DNA from: CAYLSO01 sp964386525
GTDB lineage: Bacteria > Eisenbacteria > RBG-16-71-46 > DASYSL01
NCBI GenBank assembly: GCA_964386525.1
Contig: CAYLSO010000211.1
Location: 1-21,332, forward strand
Direction of reading: 5' to 3'
Length of the DNA: 21,332 nt
In this document: positions 6,962 to 13,747 of the stretch, piece by piece
How positions within the stretch are numbered: position 1 is the stretch's first letter
Layout: each line of letters starts with the position of its first letter
Program-made: the position numbers and the translations under genes
Notes under the pieces: model-generated
The model's database searches: none
What the model was told of the DNA's origin: nothing
Seen by the model: only the letters and a program-made list of their open reading frames with translations

Positions 6962-9445
6962 ATGAAACTGGCTACCGATGTTCGCATTCCTGCAGAGGTA
7001 ACGCGCACGGTGGCGTGGGGCACGCTGGTCCTGCTCGCCGCCGCCTTCCTCGTCTCGAGCGCGGGTGCCCAGGTGGACGCCAGCCACCCCAAGCTCAATC
7101 CCATCCTCCGTTCGGCTATCCTCCTCGGTGACTTCGAGGGGCCGGTGAGCGTCGAGTCGCGCGCGTCGGCGGTCGACGGACTGGTGACCGGCTACAACGT
7201 CTTCATTCGCGGCGCGGTCACGGCCGCCGAGCTTGAAGCCCTCGGCGTGGACGTGCGCACCGACCTCGGCGACATCAAGACCGCCTGGATCCCCGAGACC
7301 GCGCTCGCCGACGTGCTCGCGCTGCCCGGGGTGCGCCAGGTGCAGGGCTGCGCGCGCACCGAGCCCGAGCTCGAGATCTCGGTGCCCGCCACCGGCGTCA
7401 GTTCCCTGCGCGGCGCCGGCCCCGCGTTCGCCGGCCTCAACGGCCAGGGCATCATCTGGGGCGACGTCGACTCCGGCATCGACTGGACGCACGCCGACTT
7501 CAAGGACCCGGCCGGCCTCACCCGGATCAAGTTCCTGTGGGACCAGACCGACGCCCTCGGCCCCGCCCCCGGCGGCTTCGGCTACGGCAGCGAGTGCACG
7601 GCGGCGCAGATCGACGCCGGCCTCTGCCGCGAGACCGACCCCAGCGCCCACGGCACCCACGTGGCCGGCATCGGCGCCGGCGACGGCAGCGCCACCGGCA
7701 ACGGGCAGCCCGCCTTCCAGTACGTGGGCATGGCGCCGCTGGCGGACATCGTCATGGTCAAGACCGACTTCAGCACGGCCGGCGTGGTGGACGGCGTGAA
7801 CTACGTGTTCCAGACGGCCGCCGCCCAGGGACAGCTGGCGGCGTGCAACCTCTCGCTCGGCAGCCACTACGGTCCGCACGACGGCACCAGCACGTTCGAG
7901 CAGGCTCTGAGCTCCCTCACCGGGCCGGGCAAGGTGCTGGCGAAGTCGGCGGGCAACGAGAACAACTCCAACATCCACGCCGAGGTGTTCGCCACGCCGG
8001 CCGGCGGCTACGCGCGCCTCAACGTGCCGAGCCCCTCGAGTGCCGCCAGCACGTTCATCGCGGTGGATGGCTACTACGACCAGCTCGACAACATCGCGGT
8101 GTCCCTGGTGACGGCCAACGGCACCGTGCTCGGCCCGGTGGCCCGCGGCGCCAGCCTCGTGCAGACCGTCGCCGGCCAGGGCACCGCCTACGTGGAGAAC
8201 GGGCTCTCGCCGACCAACTCGGGCGACTACGAGATCTACGTCGAGCTGAGCAGCAACGGCGCCGCCATCGCGTCCGGCAACTGGGACATCTTCGTGTACG
8301 CGGTGAGCCTCGGTGCGACCGGCGAAGTGGACCTCTGGCGCTTCTACGAGAACGTCCCCGGCACCCCGCGCTTCACCAGCGGCGCCCAGAACGACGAGCT
8401 GGTCAGCGAGCCGGGCAACGCCCTGAGCATCTGCACCGTCGCCTCCTGGACCTCGAAGCGCTACTGGACCTCGATCGACGGCAATAGCTACAACTTCACC
8501 GGCGCGGTCAACCCGGGCAACCTGTCGCCGTTCTCGTCGCCGGGCCCGACCCGCGACGGCCGTCAGAAGCCCGACATCGCCGCCCCCGGCAGCGCCATCG
8601 TCGCCGCCCGGAGCGCCCAGGCCCTCCCGGCCCCGGCCGCCGCGCTCGTCGTTCCCGACGGCGTGCACGTGGCGAACCAGGGCACGTCGATGGCCGCCCC
8701 GCACGTCACCGGCGCCTTCGCGCTGCTCCTGCAGAACCGCGGCGCGATCACCACCTCCCAGGCCTGCCAGCTGCTGGCCAGCAACGCCCTCGTGGACGCC
8801 TACACGGGCCCGGTCTGGAACAACAAGTGGGGCTTCGGCAAGCTCTACATCTCGCAGCCGGTCCCGGCGGTGCTCGAGGCGGTCACGGTCGACGCCGCCG
8901 ACGGGGTCGTGCACCTCGCCTGGAGGGTCGGCGAGGGCTCGACGGTCACCGATTTCCGCGCCCTGCGCCGGATCCTCGGCGAGGAGTTCTACTCGCCGGT
9001 CACCGCCGCCATCCGCCAGGAGTCGTTCGACGGCGGCCAGCACTACGGGCTCGACGACGCGGACGTGCTGCCGGGCCTCACCTATCAGTATCAGCTCTCG
9101 GGCGTGGACGAGGACGGCCAGCGGGTCGTCTTCGGCCCGTACGTCGCGCAGGTCCCGGTCAAGAGCCTCGCCTGGGCCTTCGCGCGGCCGGCCCCCAACC
9201 CGCTGCGCGGCAGCGCCGTGTTCTCCTTCACGGCCGGCTCGCGCGGCATCGCGTCACTCTCGATCTACGACGCGCGCGGCCGCCTCATCGCCCGGCCGCT
9301 CGACCAGATGGTGGACGCCGGCCCGCACACGGTCGCGTGGAACGCCACGGCCGATGACGGCAGCCGCCTGGCGCGCGGCGTGTACCTCGCCGTGTTCCGC
9401 GGCGGCGGCATCGCGGCCCGCGAGAAGCTCCTCATCCTCGAGTAG
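6962..9445 (+). CDS. Secreted subtilisin-like serine protease (S8) with C-terminal FlgD/type-IX-like sorting domain
   Basis: 827 residues. A signal peptide is visible: basic N-terminus, hydrophobic WGTLVLLAAAFLVSS and an AGA|QV cleavage site near residue 36. A propeptide-like region runs to about 140. The peptidase S8 domain has the full triad: D170 in GDVDSGID, H230 in SAHGTHVAG and S576 in NQGTSMAAPHVTG, with oxyanion N332 in SAGNENN. About 240 residues between N332 and S576 hold a beta-rich insert. Residues about 640-735 look like a fibronectin-type module. Residues about 737-827 (PAPNPLRGSAVFSF, LSIYDARGRLIARPL, GVYLAVFRGGG, AREKLLILE) form a FlgD-Ig/Por-secretion-like domain. The start has AGGAGGG five bases upstream. 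It probably degrades extracellular protein and may be exported or surface-anchored through its C-terminal domain. It appears monocistronic, with its own leader and terminator. Confidence 0.93.
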   Translation: MKLATDVRIPAEVTRTVAWGTLVLLAAAFLVSSAGAQVDASHPKLNPILRSAILLGDFEGPVSVESRASAVDGLVTGYNVFIRGAVTAAELEALGVDVRTDLGDIKTAWIPETALADVLALPGVRQVQGCARTEPELEISVPATGVSSLRGAGPAFAGLNGQGIIWGDVDSGIDWTHADFKDPAGLTRIKFLWDQTDALGPAPGGFGYGSECTAAQIDAGLCRETDPSAHGTHVAGIGAGDGSATGNGQPAFQYVGMAPLADIVMVKTDFSTAGVVDGVNYVFQTAAAQGQLAACNLSLGSHYGPHDGTSTFEQALSSLTGPGKVLAKSAGNENNSNIHAEVFATPAGGYARLNVPSPSSAASTFIAVDGYYDQLDNIAVSLVTANGTVLGPVARGASLVQTVAGQGTAYVENGLSPTNSGDYEIYVELSSNGAAIASGNWDIFVYAVSLGATGEVDLWRFYENVPGTPRFTSGAQNDELVSEPGNALSICTVASWTSKRYWTSIDGNSYNFTGAVNPGNLSPFSSPGPTRDGRQKPDIAAPGSAIVAARSAQALPAPAAALVVPDGVHVANQGTSMAAPHVTGAFALLLQNRGAITTSQACQLLASNALVDAYTGPVWNNKWGFGKLYISQPVPAVLEAVTVDAADGVVHLAWRVGEGSTVTDFRALRRILGEEFYSPVTAAIRQESFDGGQHYGLDDADVLPGLTYQYQLSGVDEDGQRVVFGPYVAQVPVKSLAWAFARPAPNPLRGSAVFSFTAGSRGIASLSIYDARGRLIARPLDQMVDAGPHTVAWNATADDGSRLARGVYLAVFRGGGIAAREKLLILE

Positions 9446-9464
9446 GCGCGCGCAGAGGCATGCC

Positions 9465-9501
9465 AGAGCGGGGGGCCGGCGACGGCCTCCCGCTCTTTTT
9501 C
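9465..9501 (+). terminator. Rho-independent terminator of the protease gene
   Basis: AGAGCGGG (9465-9472) pairs with CCCGCTCT (9489-9496), with inner GCCG/CGGC pairing around a GCGA loop. A run of five T follows at 9496-9500. It begins 20 bp after the protease stop codon. Confidence 0.85.
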
Positions 9502-9641
9502 TCACTGCGGCGCGGGGGCACGGCATCTGGCACGGTCCTGGCCCAAGCCTCGTTGCGCCGCCGTCGCGGCGCGGTTGACTGAGACGAAACCATGATGCGG
9601 ATCAGAAAAGAATCTGCGCGCGTCGCGCGGAATTCGCTGGC

Positions 9642-9800
9642 GTGCGGCGGGGCGAGGCCGTATGCTTCCTTACGGTTCTCTCTCCTCGATTCGCGTTCCT
9701 ATCGGCGACAGGTTTGATTGCTTCAGCACAGCAGGGAGCTTCCGCGTCGAGGCGCGCGAGAAGCTCTGCTCCTCGTCGAGGACGGAGTGGACCGCGTTGC
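9642..9800 (+). pseudogene. Possible remnant of a second secreted-protein gene (very tentative)
   Basis: Bases 9740-9766 translate as FRVEAREKL. This resembles the protease C-terminus, FRGGGIAAREKLLILE, with three codons fewer before AREKL. After a 2-nt shift the next codons read LLLVED. GAGAAGCTC lies 46 bp before the second terminator here and 43 bp before the terminator in the protease gene, so the 3'-end architecture repeats. Upstream in another frame, a GTG at 9642 opens a signal-peptide-like stretch (FLTVLSPRFAFLSATGLIAS, then an ASA-like site). The codons there are not GC-biased like real genes nearby, and no ribosome-binding site is seen. A decayed, internally deleted paralogue would explain both parts. 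Chance similarity is a serious alternative. Confidence 0.22.
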
Positions 9801-9801
9801 C

Positions 9802-9837
9802 GCGGGGGGCCCGGGATGGCCCCCCGTTCTTTTTTTC
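9802..9837 (+). terminator. Second rho-independent terminator, plus-strand orientation
   Basis: GGGGGGCC (9804-9811), loop CGGGAT and GGCCCCCC (9818-9825) make a perfect 8-bp stem, followed by a T-rich run interrupted by one C (9827-9836). The T-run lies on the plus strand only, so it would end a plus-strand transcript, yet no intact plus-strand gene lies between it and the preceding terminator. Confidence 0.8.
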
Positions 9838-9889
9838 GCCAGGGGTCGCCGGGGGTGGGTGAAGGGCTCGGTCGGCGCCGGCCCGCGCC

Positions 9890-10552
9890 TCAGTCGCGCG
9901 AGCGCAGGGCGGCTCGCACGGGGGTGGCGTCGGCGCCGGCGATCCGCAGCGGCAGCGCCACCAGCTCGTAGTCGCCCGGGGCCGCCGCCGCCAGCTCGAG
10001 GCACTCCAGGACGGCCACGCCGGCCGCCAGGAATGCGCGGTGGGCCGGCAGGTCGGGGCTCTCGAAGGGATCCACCGACGGCGTGTCCACGCCGACCAGC
10101 TGCACGCCACGCGCGGCCAGGAAGGCGGCGCCTTCGGGCGTGAAGGCCGGATAGCCCGCTGCGTAGGCCAGCGGCCGGCCGGGCTGGCGGGTGCGGAAGA
10201 GGGCGCGCCGCACGCCGTCCCACGGCAGCGCTTCCAGCGCCGCGCGGTCGAGCGGCACGCCGGCCGCCCAGCCGACGACCCGCGCCGGCCCCCAGAAGCT
10301 CTCCAGCGGCAAGGCGGCGGCATCGGGGGCTCCGTCCTCGAGGTGCCGCGGCGCGTCCACGTGCGCCCCCGTGTGCGGCGAGAGCGTCACGCGCCCCAAG
10401 TTCACGCTCTCGCCCCGGGCCCGCTGCGAGACCCACTCCCAGACCAGCGGCGAGTCCCCCGGCCACACGGCCACGCCCGGGCCGATGACCGGCGAGATGT
10501 CGAGGATGCGGGACGCCGGCCGCGGCGGCCGGCTCGGCGCCCCGCGGCTCAC
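9890..10552 (-). CDS. Cyclase-family metal-dependent hydrolase (kynurenine formamidase / isatin hydrolase-like)
   Basis: 220 residues, close to the roughly 210 usual for KynB-type enzymes. The family motif HxxxHxDxPxH is intact: H60, H64 and D66 in SPHTGAHVDAPRH. ILDISPVI...VWPGD at the N-terminus and LVGVDTPSVDP plus HRAFLAAGVAVLECLEL further on are also typical. Family enzymes hydrolyse N-formylkynurenine, isatin or related amides and lactams using a divalent metal. The GTG start at 10552 overlaps the stop of the upstream gene as GTGA and has GAGGAG upstream, so translational coupling is likely. It is the last gene of an XdhC-MocA-cyclase run. No other tryptophan-degradation gene is in view, so kynB is not assigned; a hydrolytic step in a molybdenum-hydroxylase pathway is an alternative. 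Confidence 0.88.
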   Translation of the reverse strand: MSRGAPSRPPRPASRILDISPVIGPGVAVWPGDSPLVWEWVSQRARGESVNLGRVTLSPHTGAHVDAPRHLEDGAPDAAALPLESFWGPARVVGWAAGVPLDRAALEALPWDGVRRALFRTRQPGRPLAYAAGYPAFTPEGAAFLAARGVQLVGVDTPSVDPFESPDLPAHRAFLAAGVAVLECLELAAAAPGDYELVALPLRIAGADATPVRAALRSRD

Positions 10553-11157
10553 CGGCTCTCCTCGGGCTGCGTGAGGGCCTCGTAGGCCGCAGGCGTGTTG
10601 ACGTTCTGGACCACGGCGGGGTCGTCGCAATCCACGAAGCGCCGGCGTGCCGCGTGCGCCTCGATGAACTCGGCCAGGCTGCGGCTGCGCGCGTCGGCCA
10701 CCAGCCGCTCGACGAACGGCCGCGCCAGCACGACCGGATGGCCGTGCTCGCCCGAGTACGCGGCAATCACCACGTCGTCCTTGTCCGGCTGGAAGGCGTT
10801 GAGCAGCGCCGCGTAGGTCTCGGCCTGCACCAGCGGCTGGTCCACCAGGCAGACCATGAGGGCTTCGAGGTCGGGCAGCTCCTTGAGCGCCGCCTTGGCC
10901 CCCGCTTTGAGCGACGAGAGCATCCCCTGCCGGTAGCCGCGGTGCGTCAGCGCCACGGCGTCGTCGAAGTCCACGGCGCGGCGGATCTTGGCCGCCTCGT
11001 GCCCGAGCACGACGAACCGCGCGTCGAGGCCGTCGAGCTGCCCCAGGGTGCGCACGGTGCGCTCCAGGAAGGTCTCGCCGGCGAACTCCAGCAACGGCTT
11101 CGGCCGGCCCATGCGGGTGGACTCGCCGGCCGCCAGGACCACTGCCGCGAGGCTCAT
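10549..11157 (-). CDS. MocA/MobA-like nucleotidyltransferase (molybdenum cofactor cytidylyltransferase family)
   Basis: 202 residues, a single GT-A nucleotidyltransferase domain. The N-terminal nucleotide-binding signature VVLAAGESTRMGRPKPLL begins at residue 6, and the metal-site region MVCLVDQPLV is near residue 105. GHPVVLARPFVERL and the C-terminal DDPAVVQNVNTPAAYEAL match the MobA/MocA family. MocA transfers CMP to molybdopterin to form the dinucleotide cofactor of the xanthine-dehydrogenase family. CMP versus GMP specificity is inferred from the XdhC neighbour, not from a decisive residue. The start ATG at 11157 overlaps the xdhC stop as ATGA and is preceded by a purine-rich AGGAGGAGGGG. 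Its own stop overlaps the cyclase start. It acts in the cytosol. Confidence 0.9.
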   Translation of the reverse strand: MSLAAVVLAAGESTRMGRPKPLLEFAGETFLERTVRTLGQLDGLDARFVVLGHEAAKIRRAVDFDDAVALTHRGYRQGMLSSLKAGAKAALKELPDLEALMVCLVDQPLVQAETYAALLNAFQPDKDDVVIAAYSGEHGHPVVLARPFVERLVADARSRSLAEFIEAHAARRRFVDCDDPAVVQNVNTPAAYEALTQPEESR

Positions 11158-12053
11158 CCCCCCTCCTCCTGCGCGGCTGCTTCCGTGGCCGCGCCACGCC
11201 GCCGCACGCGCCACAGTCCGCCGCGCCCACCGCCATCCGCTTCGCCGCCTACCGCCCCGCGGCGCACACCCACGAGCTCGGCCAGGATGCTGACCGCGAT
11301 CTCCTCCGGCGTCACCGCGCCGATCTCCAGGCCGAGCGGCGTGCGCAGCCTCGCCAGCGTCTCCTCCGCCATCCCCCGGGCCCGCAGGCGCATGAGGAAC
11401 TTGGCGCGCTTGGTGCGGCTGCCGACCATGCCCACCAAGCGCGCCGGCGTGGCCAGCAGCGCGGTGACGATGGCCTGGTCGAGCGGATGCGAGTGGGTGG
11501 CCACCACGCAGTAGGTGGCCGCGTCGATGCCGAGCTGAGGCAGCGCCGCCTCCGGCTCCTCGCAGAGCACCCGGAGGGCCGCCGGGAAGCGCCCGGCCGT
11601 AGCCCAGGCCTCGCGCTCGTCCACCACGGTGACCTCGAAGCCCACCGCGGCGGCGGCCTCGCACAAGGCGCGCCCGATGTGTCCCGCCCCGAAGACCACC
11701 AGCCGCTCGGGCCCCAGCACCCGCTCCAGGAACACTCGCATCTCCCCGCCGCAGCACATGCCGAGATCGCGCGTCAGATTGAGGGTCACGAGCCGCGACG
11801 CCGTCCCGTCCGCCCCGGCCAGCGACTGCGCCTCTTCCAGCACGCGCCGCTCGAAGGCCCCTCCGCCCACCGTGCCGGCGGCGCGCCCGTCGGCCAGCAG
11901 CAGCAACTTCGCTCCCGGCACCTGCGGCGCCGAGCCGGTCACCTCCACCACGGTGGCCAGCACCGCCGCCACCCGCTCGCGCCGCGCGCTGGCCAGCCAC
12001 TCGTACACGTCGGCGGTGGCGTCGGGGTTGGTGAAGTGGTCGCGGTCGGTCAT
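11154..12053 (-). CDS. XdhC/CoxI family protein (molybdenum hydroxylase maturation)
   Basis: 299 residues with the two XdhC domains. The N-terminal XdhC_CoxI domain contains VTGSAPQVPGAKLLLL near residue 38, GTVGGGAFE near 60 and the LGMCCGGEM motif with C100 and C101. The C-terminal Rossmann domain starts at VVFGAGHIGRALCEAA near residue 119 and continues through VATHSHPLDQAIV and LVGMVGSRTKRAKFL. XdhC proteins bind the molybdenum cofactor and promote its sulfuration and insertion into xanthine-dehydrogenase-type enzymes. The last 30 or so residues are low-complexity Gly/Arg/Ala and look family-atypical. The ATG at 12053 has GGGAG eight bases upstream. The stop overlaps the MocA start by four bases. 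The client hydroxylase subunits are not in the window. Confidence 0.93.
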   Translation of the reverse strand: MTDRDHFTNPDATADVYEWLASARRERVAAVLATVVEVTGSAPQVPGAKLLLLADGRAAGTVGGGAFERRVLEEAQSLAGADGTASRLVTLNLTRDLGMCCGGEMRVFLERVLGPERLVVFGAGHIGRALCEAAAAVGFEVTVVDEREAWATAGRFPAALRVLCEEPEAALPQLGIDAATYCVVATHSHPLDQAIVTALLATPARLVGMVGSRTKRAKFLMRLRARGMAEETLARLRTPLGLEIGAVTPEEIAVSILAELVGVRRGAVGGEADGGGRGGLWRVRRRGAATEAAAQEEGG

Positions 12054-12160
12054 GGCTCGGCTCCCGGCCGCTACGTTACCACGGCCGGCGGCGGGGCGGG
12101 GCCCACCAGCGACGGCCGCTCCGGCATGGCAGCGCCCTTTCTCCCCGCCCCCGGCCCGCG

Positions 12161-13747
12161 CTACAGGTCGTGCGGCATGAGGCTCAGGGGCGACTGGAAG
12201 TAGTAGGACGTCGGGTAGTGCAGGAAGTTCGACACGCGGCTCGTGTAAAGGCAGGCGAAGTCGCGGATCTGCTGGCCGAAGCGCGTGCCTTCGTTGCCCT
12301 CCCGGAAGACCGATCCCCAGTACAGGTTGTACTTCTCTTCGATGCGCCGGCGGCAAGCCTTGACTTCTCCCGCCAGCGACGCGGCGCGGTGGTCCAGGTC
12401 GGCCATCGAGTCGGCCAGATCCTGCACCTGCCGCGTCCGCCCCCGCGCGCGCCCCCCGGTCCCCGGCGGATCGCCGGCCGGCCGTCCGGCGCCGCCCGCC
12501 GCCGTGGGGCCGAGCGCCGGCCCCCGGGCCCCGGCCTTCTCCGGATGCCGCTCGAAGACGATGGCCCGATGGGTCTCCTCGAGCATGCGCCGCCACTTGC
12601 GCCCCACCTCGGCCTTGGCCAGCTCCACCTGCTCGTGGGCGTTGAGCAGCCGCTCCAGCTGCGCGTACTCGCGCGGCAGCTTCTGGGCGATCGCCAGCTC
12701 GCGCTCCAGCTCCGGCACGATCATGGCCGTGCGCCAGCCGAGGCTCTTCTTGGACCGCAGGATGTCGCCGTAGGTGTGGTCGCCGAAGTACAGGATCTGG
12801 TCGCCCGCCGCGCCGATCCTCTCCTCGAGGAAAGCGGCGGTGCCGCCGCTGAAGCACGGCACGCCGGCCGCCCCCGGCAGCTCCCGCGCCGCGAAGCCCG
12901 GATCGTCGGAGTTGAGGAAGAAGGCCGGCTTGCGCGAGTCGAAGACCAGCAGGTCGAAGTACGACTGCCAGGGGCGGTCGCCGCTGCGCCGCTCCAGCAG
13001 GTGCCGGAGCAGGGCGTCCGAGTAGTAGTACTCGGAGTTGGTGAGCAGGAAGAGCTTCTTGCCGCTGCGCCGGAACTCGTCGAGCGTCAGCCCCAGCTTG
13101 GCGTCGCGGCGGATGAAGCCGGCCGGGTCGGCGACGATGACGCGCTTGATGCTGCCGTCGGCGTGCGCCTCGTCGATCAGCTCGCGCACGTCGAGGTAGA
13201 GGCGGCTGAAGTCCACCGGGCCGGCGCCCTGCCGCGCCTCCAGGAGCTCCACGAGCGCCAGGAAGAGGTACACCTCAGGCAGGTGGAAGAGCGTGTCCAC
13301 CGAGGCGAAGTTCTCGACCGCCGGGCGCGGCTGCCGCACCCGGTACACCTTGCGGCGCTCGTCGCCCGGCAGGCGGCGGCGCCCATGGTAGGTGCGCGTC
13401 ACGTACTTGAAGGTGTCGAGCTTGAGGATGTTGCCCCGCTTCTTGTCCACCAGGAGCCCCCGCACCACGAAGTCCGGGTCGTAGCGCAAGCGCAGCGTCT
13501 CCTCGGGGTAGCCCCGCTTCTCCACCAGCTTCTTCTTGGTGACCTCGAAGGCCAGGCGCTCGACCGCCAGGGCGTCGTAGTGCGCCAGCGTGTGGTCGAG
13601 GTCGAAGCCGATGGCGTGCACGCTCGACAGCCGCATATTGCGGTTGGTGAAGACGCGCTCCGGCCGCGGGATGAAGCGGTCCTTGAGCAGGAAGCCTTTG
13701 GCGCGCCCGTTCTGGCTGCGCGATGGGGCGTGGCGTTCGCTGGTCAT
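12161..13747 (-). CDS. HAD-superfamily 5'-nucleotidase (cytosolic purine 5'-nucleotidase, NT5C2-like)
   Basis: 528 residues. HAD motif I is IGFDLDHTLAHYD with nucleophile D49 and acid D51. Motif II is LFLLTNSEYYYSD, the motif III lysine is probably in the DILRSKKSLGWRT segment, and motif IV is ILYFGDHTYGDIL with D323 and D328. RLRYDPDFVVRGLLVDKKRG and YLFLALVELLEA between the motifs are typical of the HAD-IG purine nucleotidase family, which dephosphorylates IMP and GMP in the cytosol. Residues about 401-437 form a Gly/Pro/Arg/Ala-rich low-complexity insert ahead of a predicted helical C-terminus that ends in FLHYPTSYYFQSPLSLMPHDL-like sequence. The ATG at 13747 overlaps the stop of the upstream YgfZ-like gene as ATGA. 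Its Shine-Dalgarno is distant, consistent with coupling. The xdhC gene begins 107 bp downstream. Confidence 0.9.
   Translation of the reverse strand: MTSERHAPSRSQNGRAKGFLLKDRFIPRPERVFTNRNMRLSSVHAIGFDLDHTLAHYDALAVERLAFEVTKKKLVEKRGYPEETLRLRYDPDFVVRGLLVDKKRGNILKLDTFKYVTRTYHGRRRLPGDERRKVYRVRQPRPAVENFASVDTLFHLPEVYLFLALVELLEARQGAGPVDFSRLYLDVRELIDEAHADGSIKRVIVADPAGFIRRDAKLGLTLDEFRRSGKKLFLLTNSEYYYSDALLRHLLERRSGDRPWQSYFDLLVFDSRKPAFFLNSDDPGFAARELPGAAGVPCFSGGTAAFLEERIGAAGDQILYFGDHTYGDILRSKKSLGWRTAMIVPELERELAIAQKLPREYAQLERLLNAHEQVELAKAEVGRKWRRMLEETHRAIVFERHPEKAGARGPALGPTAAGGAGRPAGDPPGTGGRARGRTRQVQDLADSMADLDHRAASLAGEVKACRRRIEEKYNLYWGSVFREGNEGTRFGQQIRDFACLYTSRVSNFLHYPTSYYFQSPLSLMPHDL

Larger units (their letters stand above)
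9446..9889. other. Intergenic region with two terminators and a possible gene remnant
   Basis: 444 bp between the protease stop and the stop codon of the convergent cyclase gene. It contains a plus-strand terminator at 9465-9501, an AT-richer stretch at about 9580-9740, a short segment at 9740-9780 resembling the last codons of the protease gene, and a second plus-strand terminator at 9802-9837. No convincing intact gene, RNA gene or insertion sequence is seen. A TTGACT at 9575-9580 has no -10 partner at the right distance. Confidence 0.6.

Noticed and set aside
6893..9043. A 716-codon minus-strand open frame opposite the protease gene
   Set aside because: It is antisense to a protein with a full catalytic triad, has no recognisable domain and no ribosome-binding site in a sensible place.
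9592..9717. A 41-codon plus-strand frame starting ATGATG between the two terminators
   Set aside because: No Shine-Dalgarno, no promoter at the right distance, no hydrophobic segment or motif, and codon use unlike the surrounding genes.
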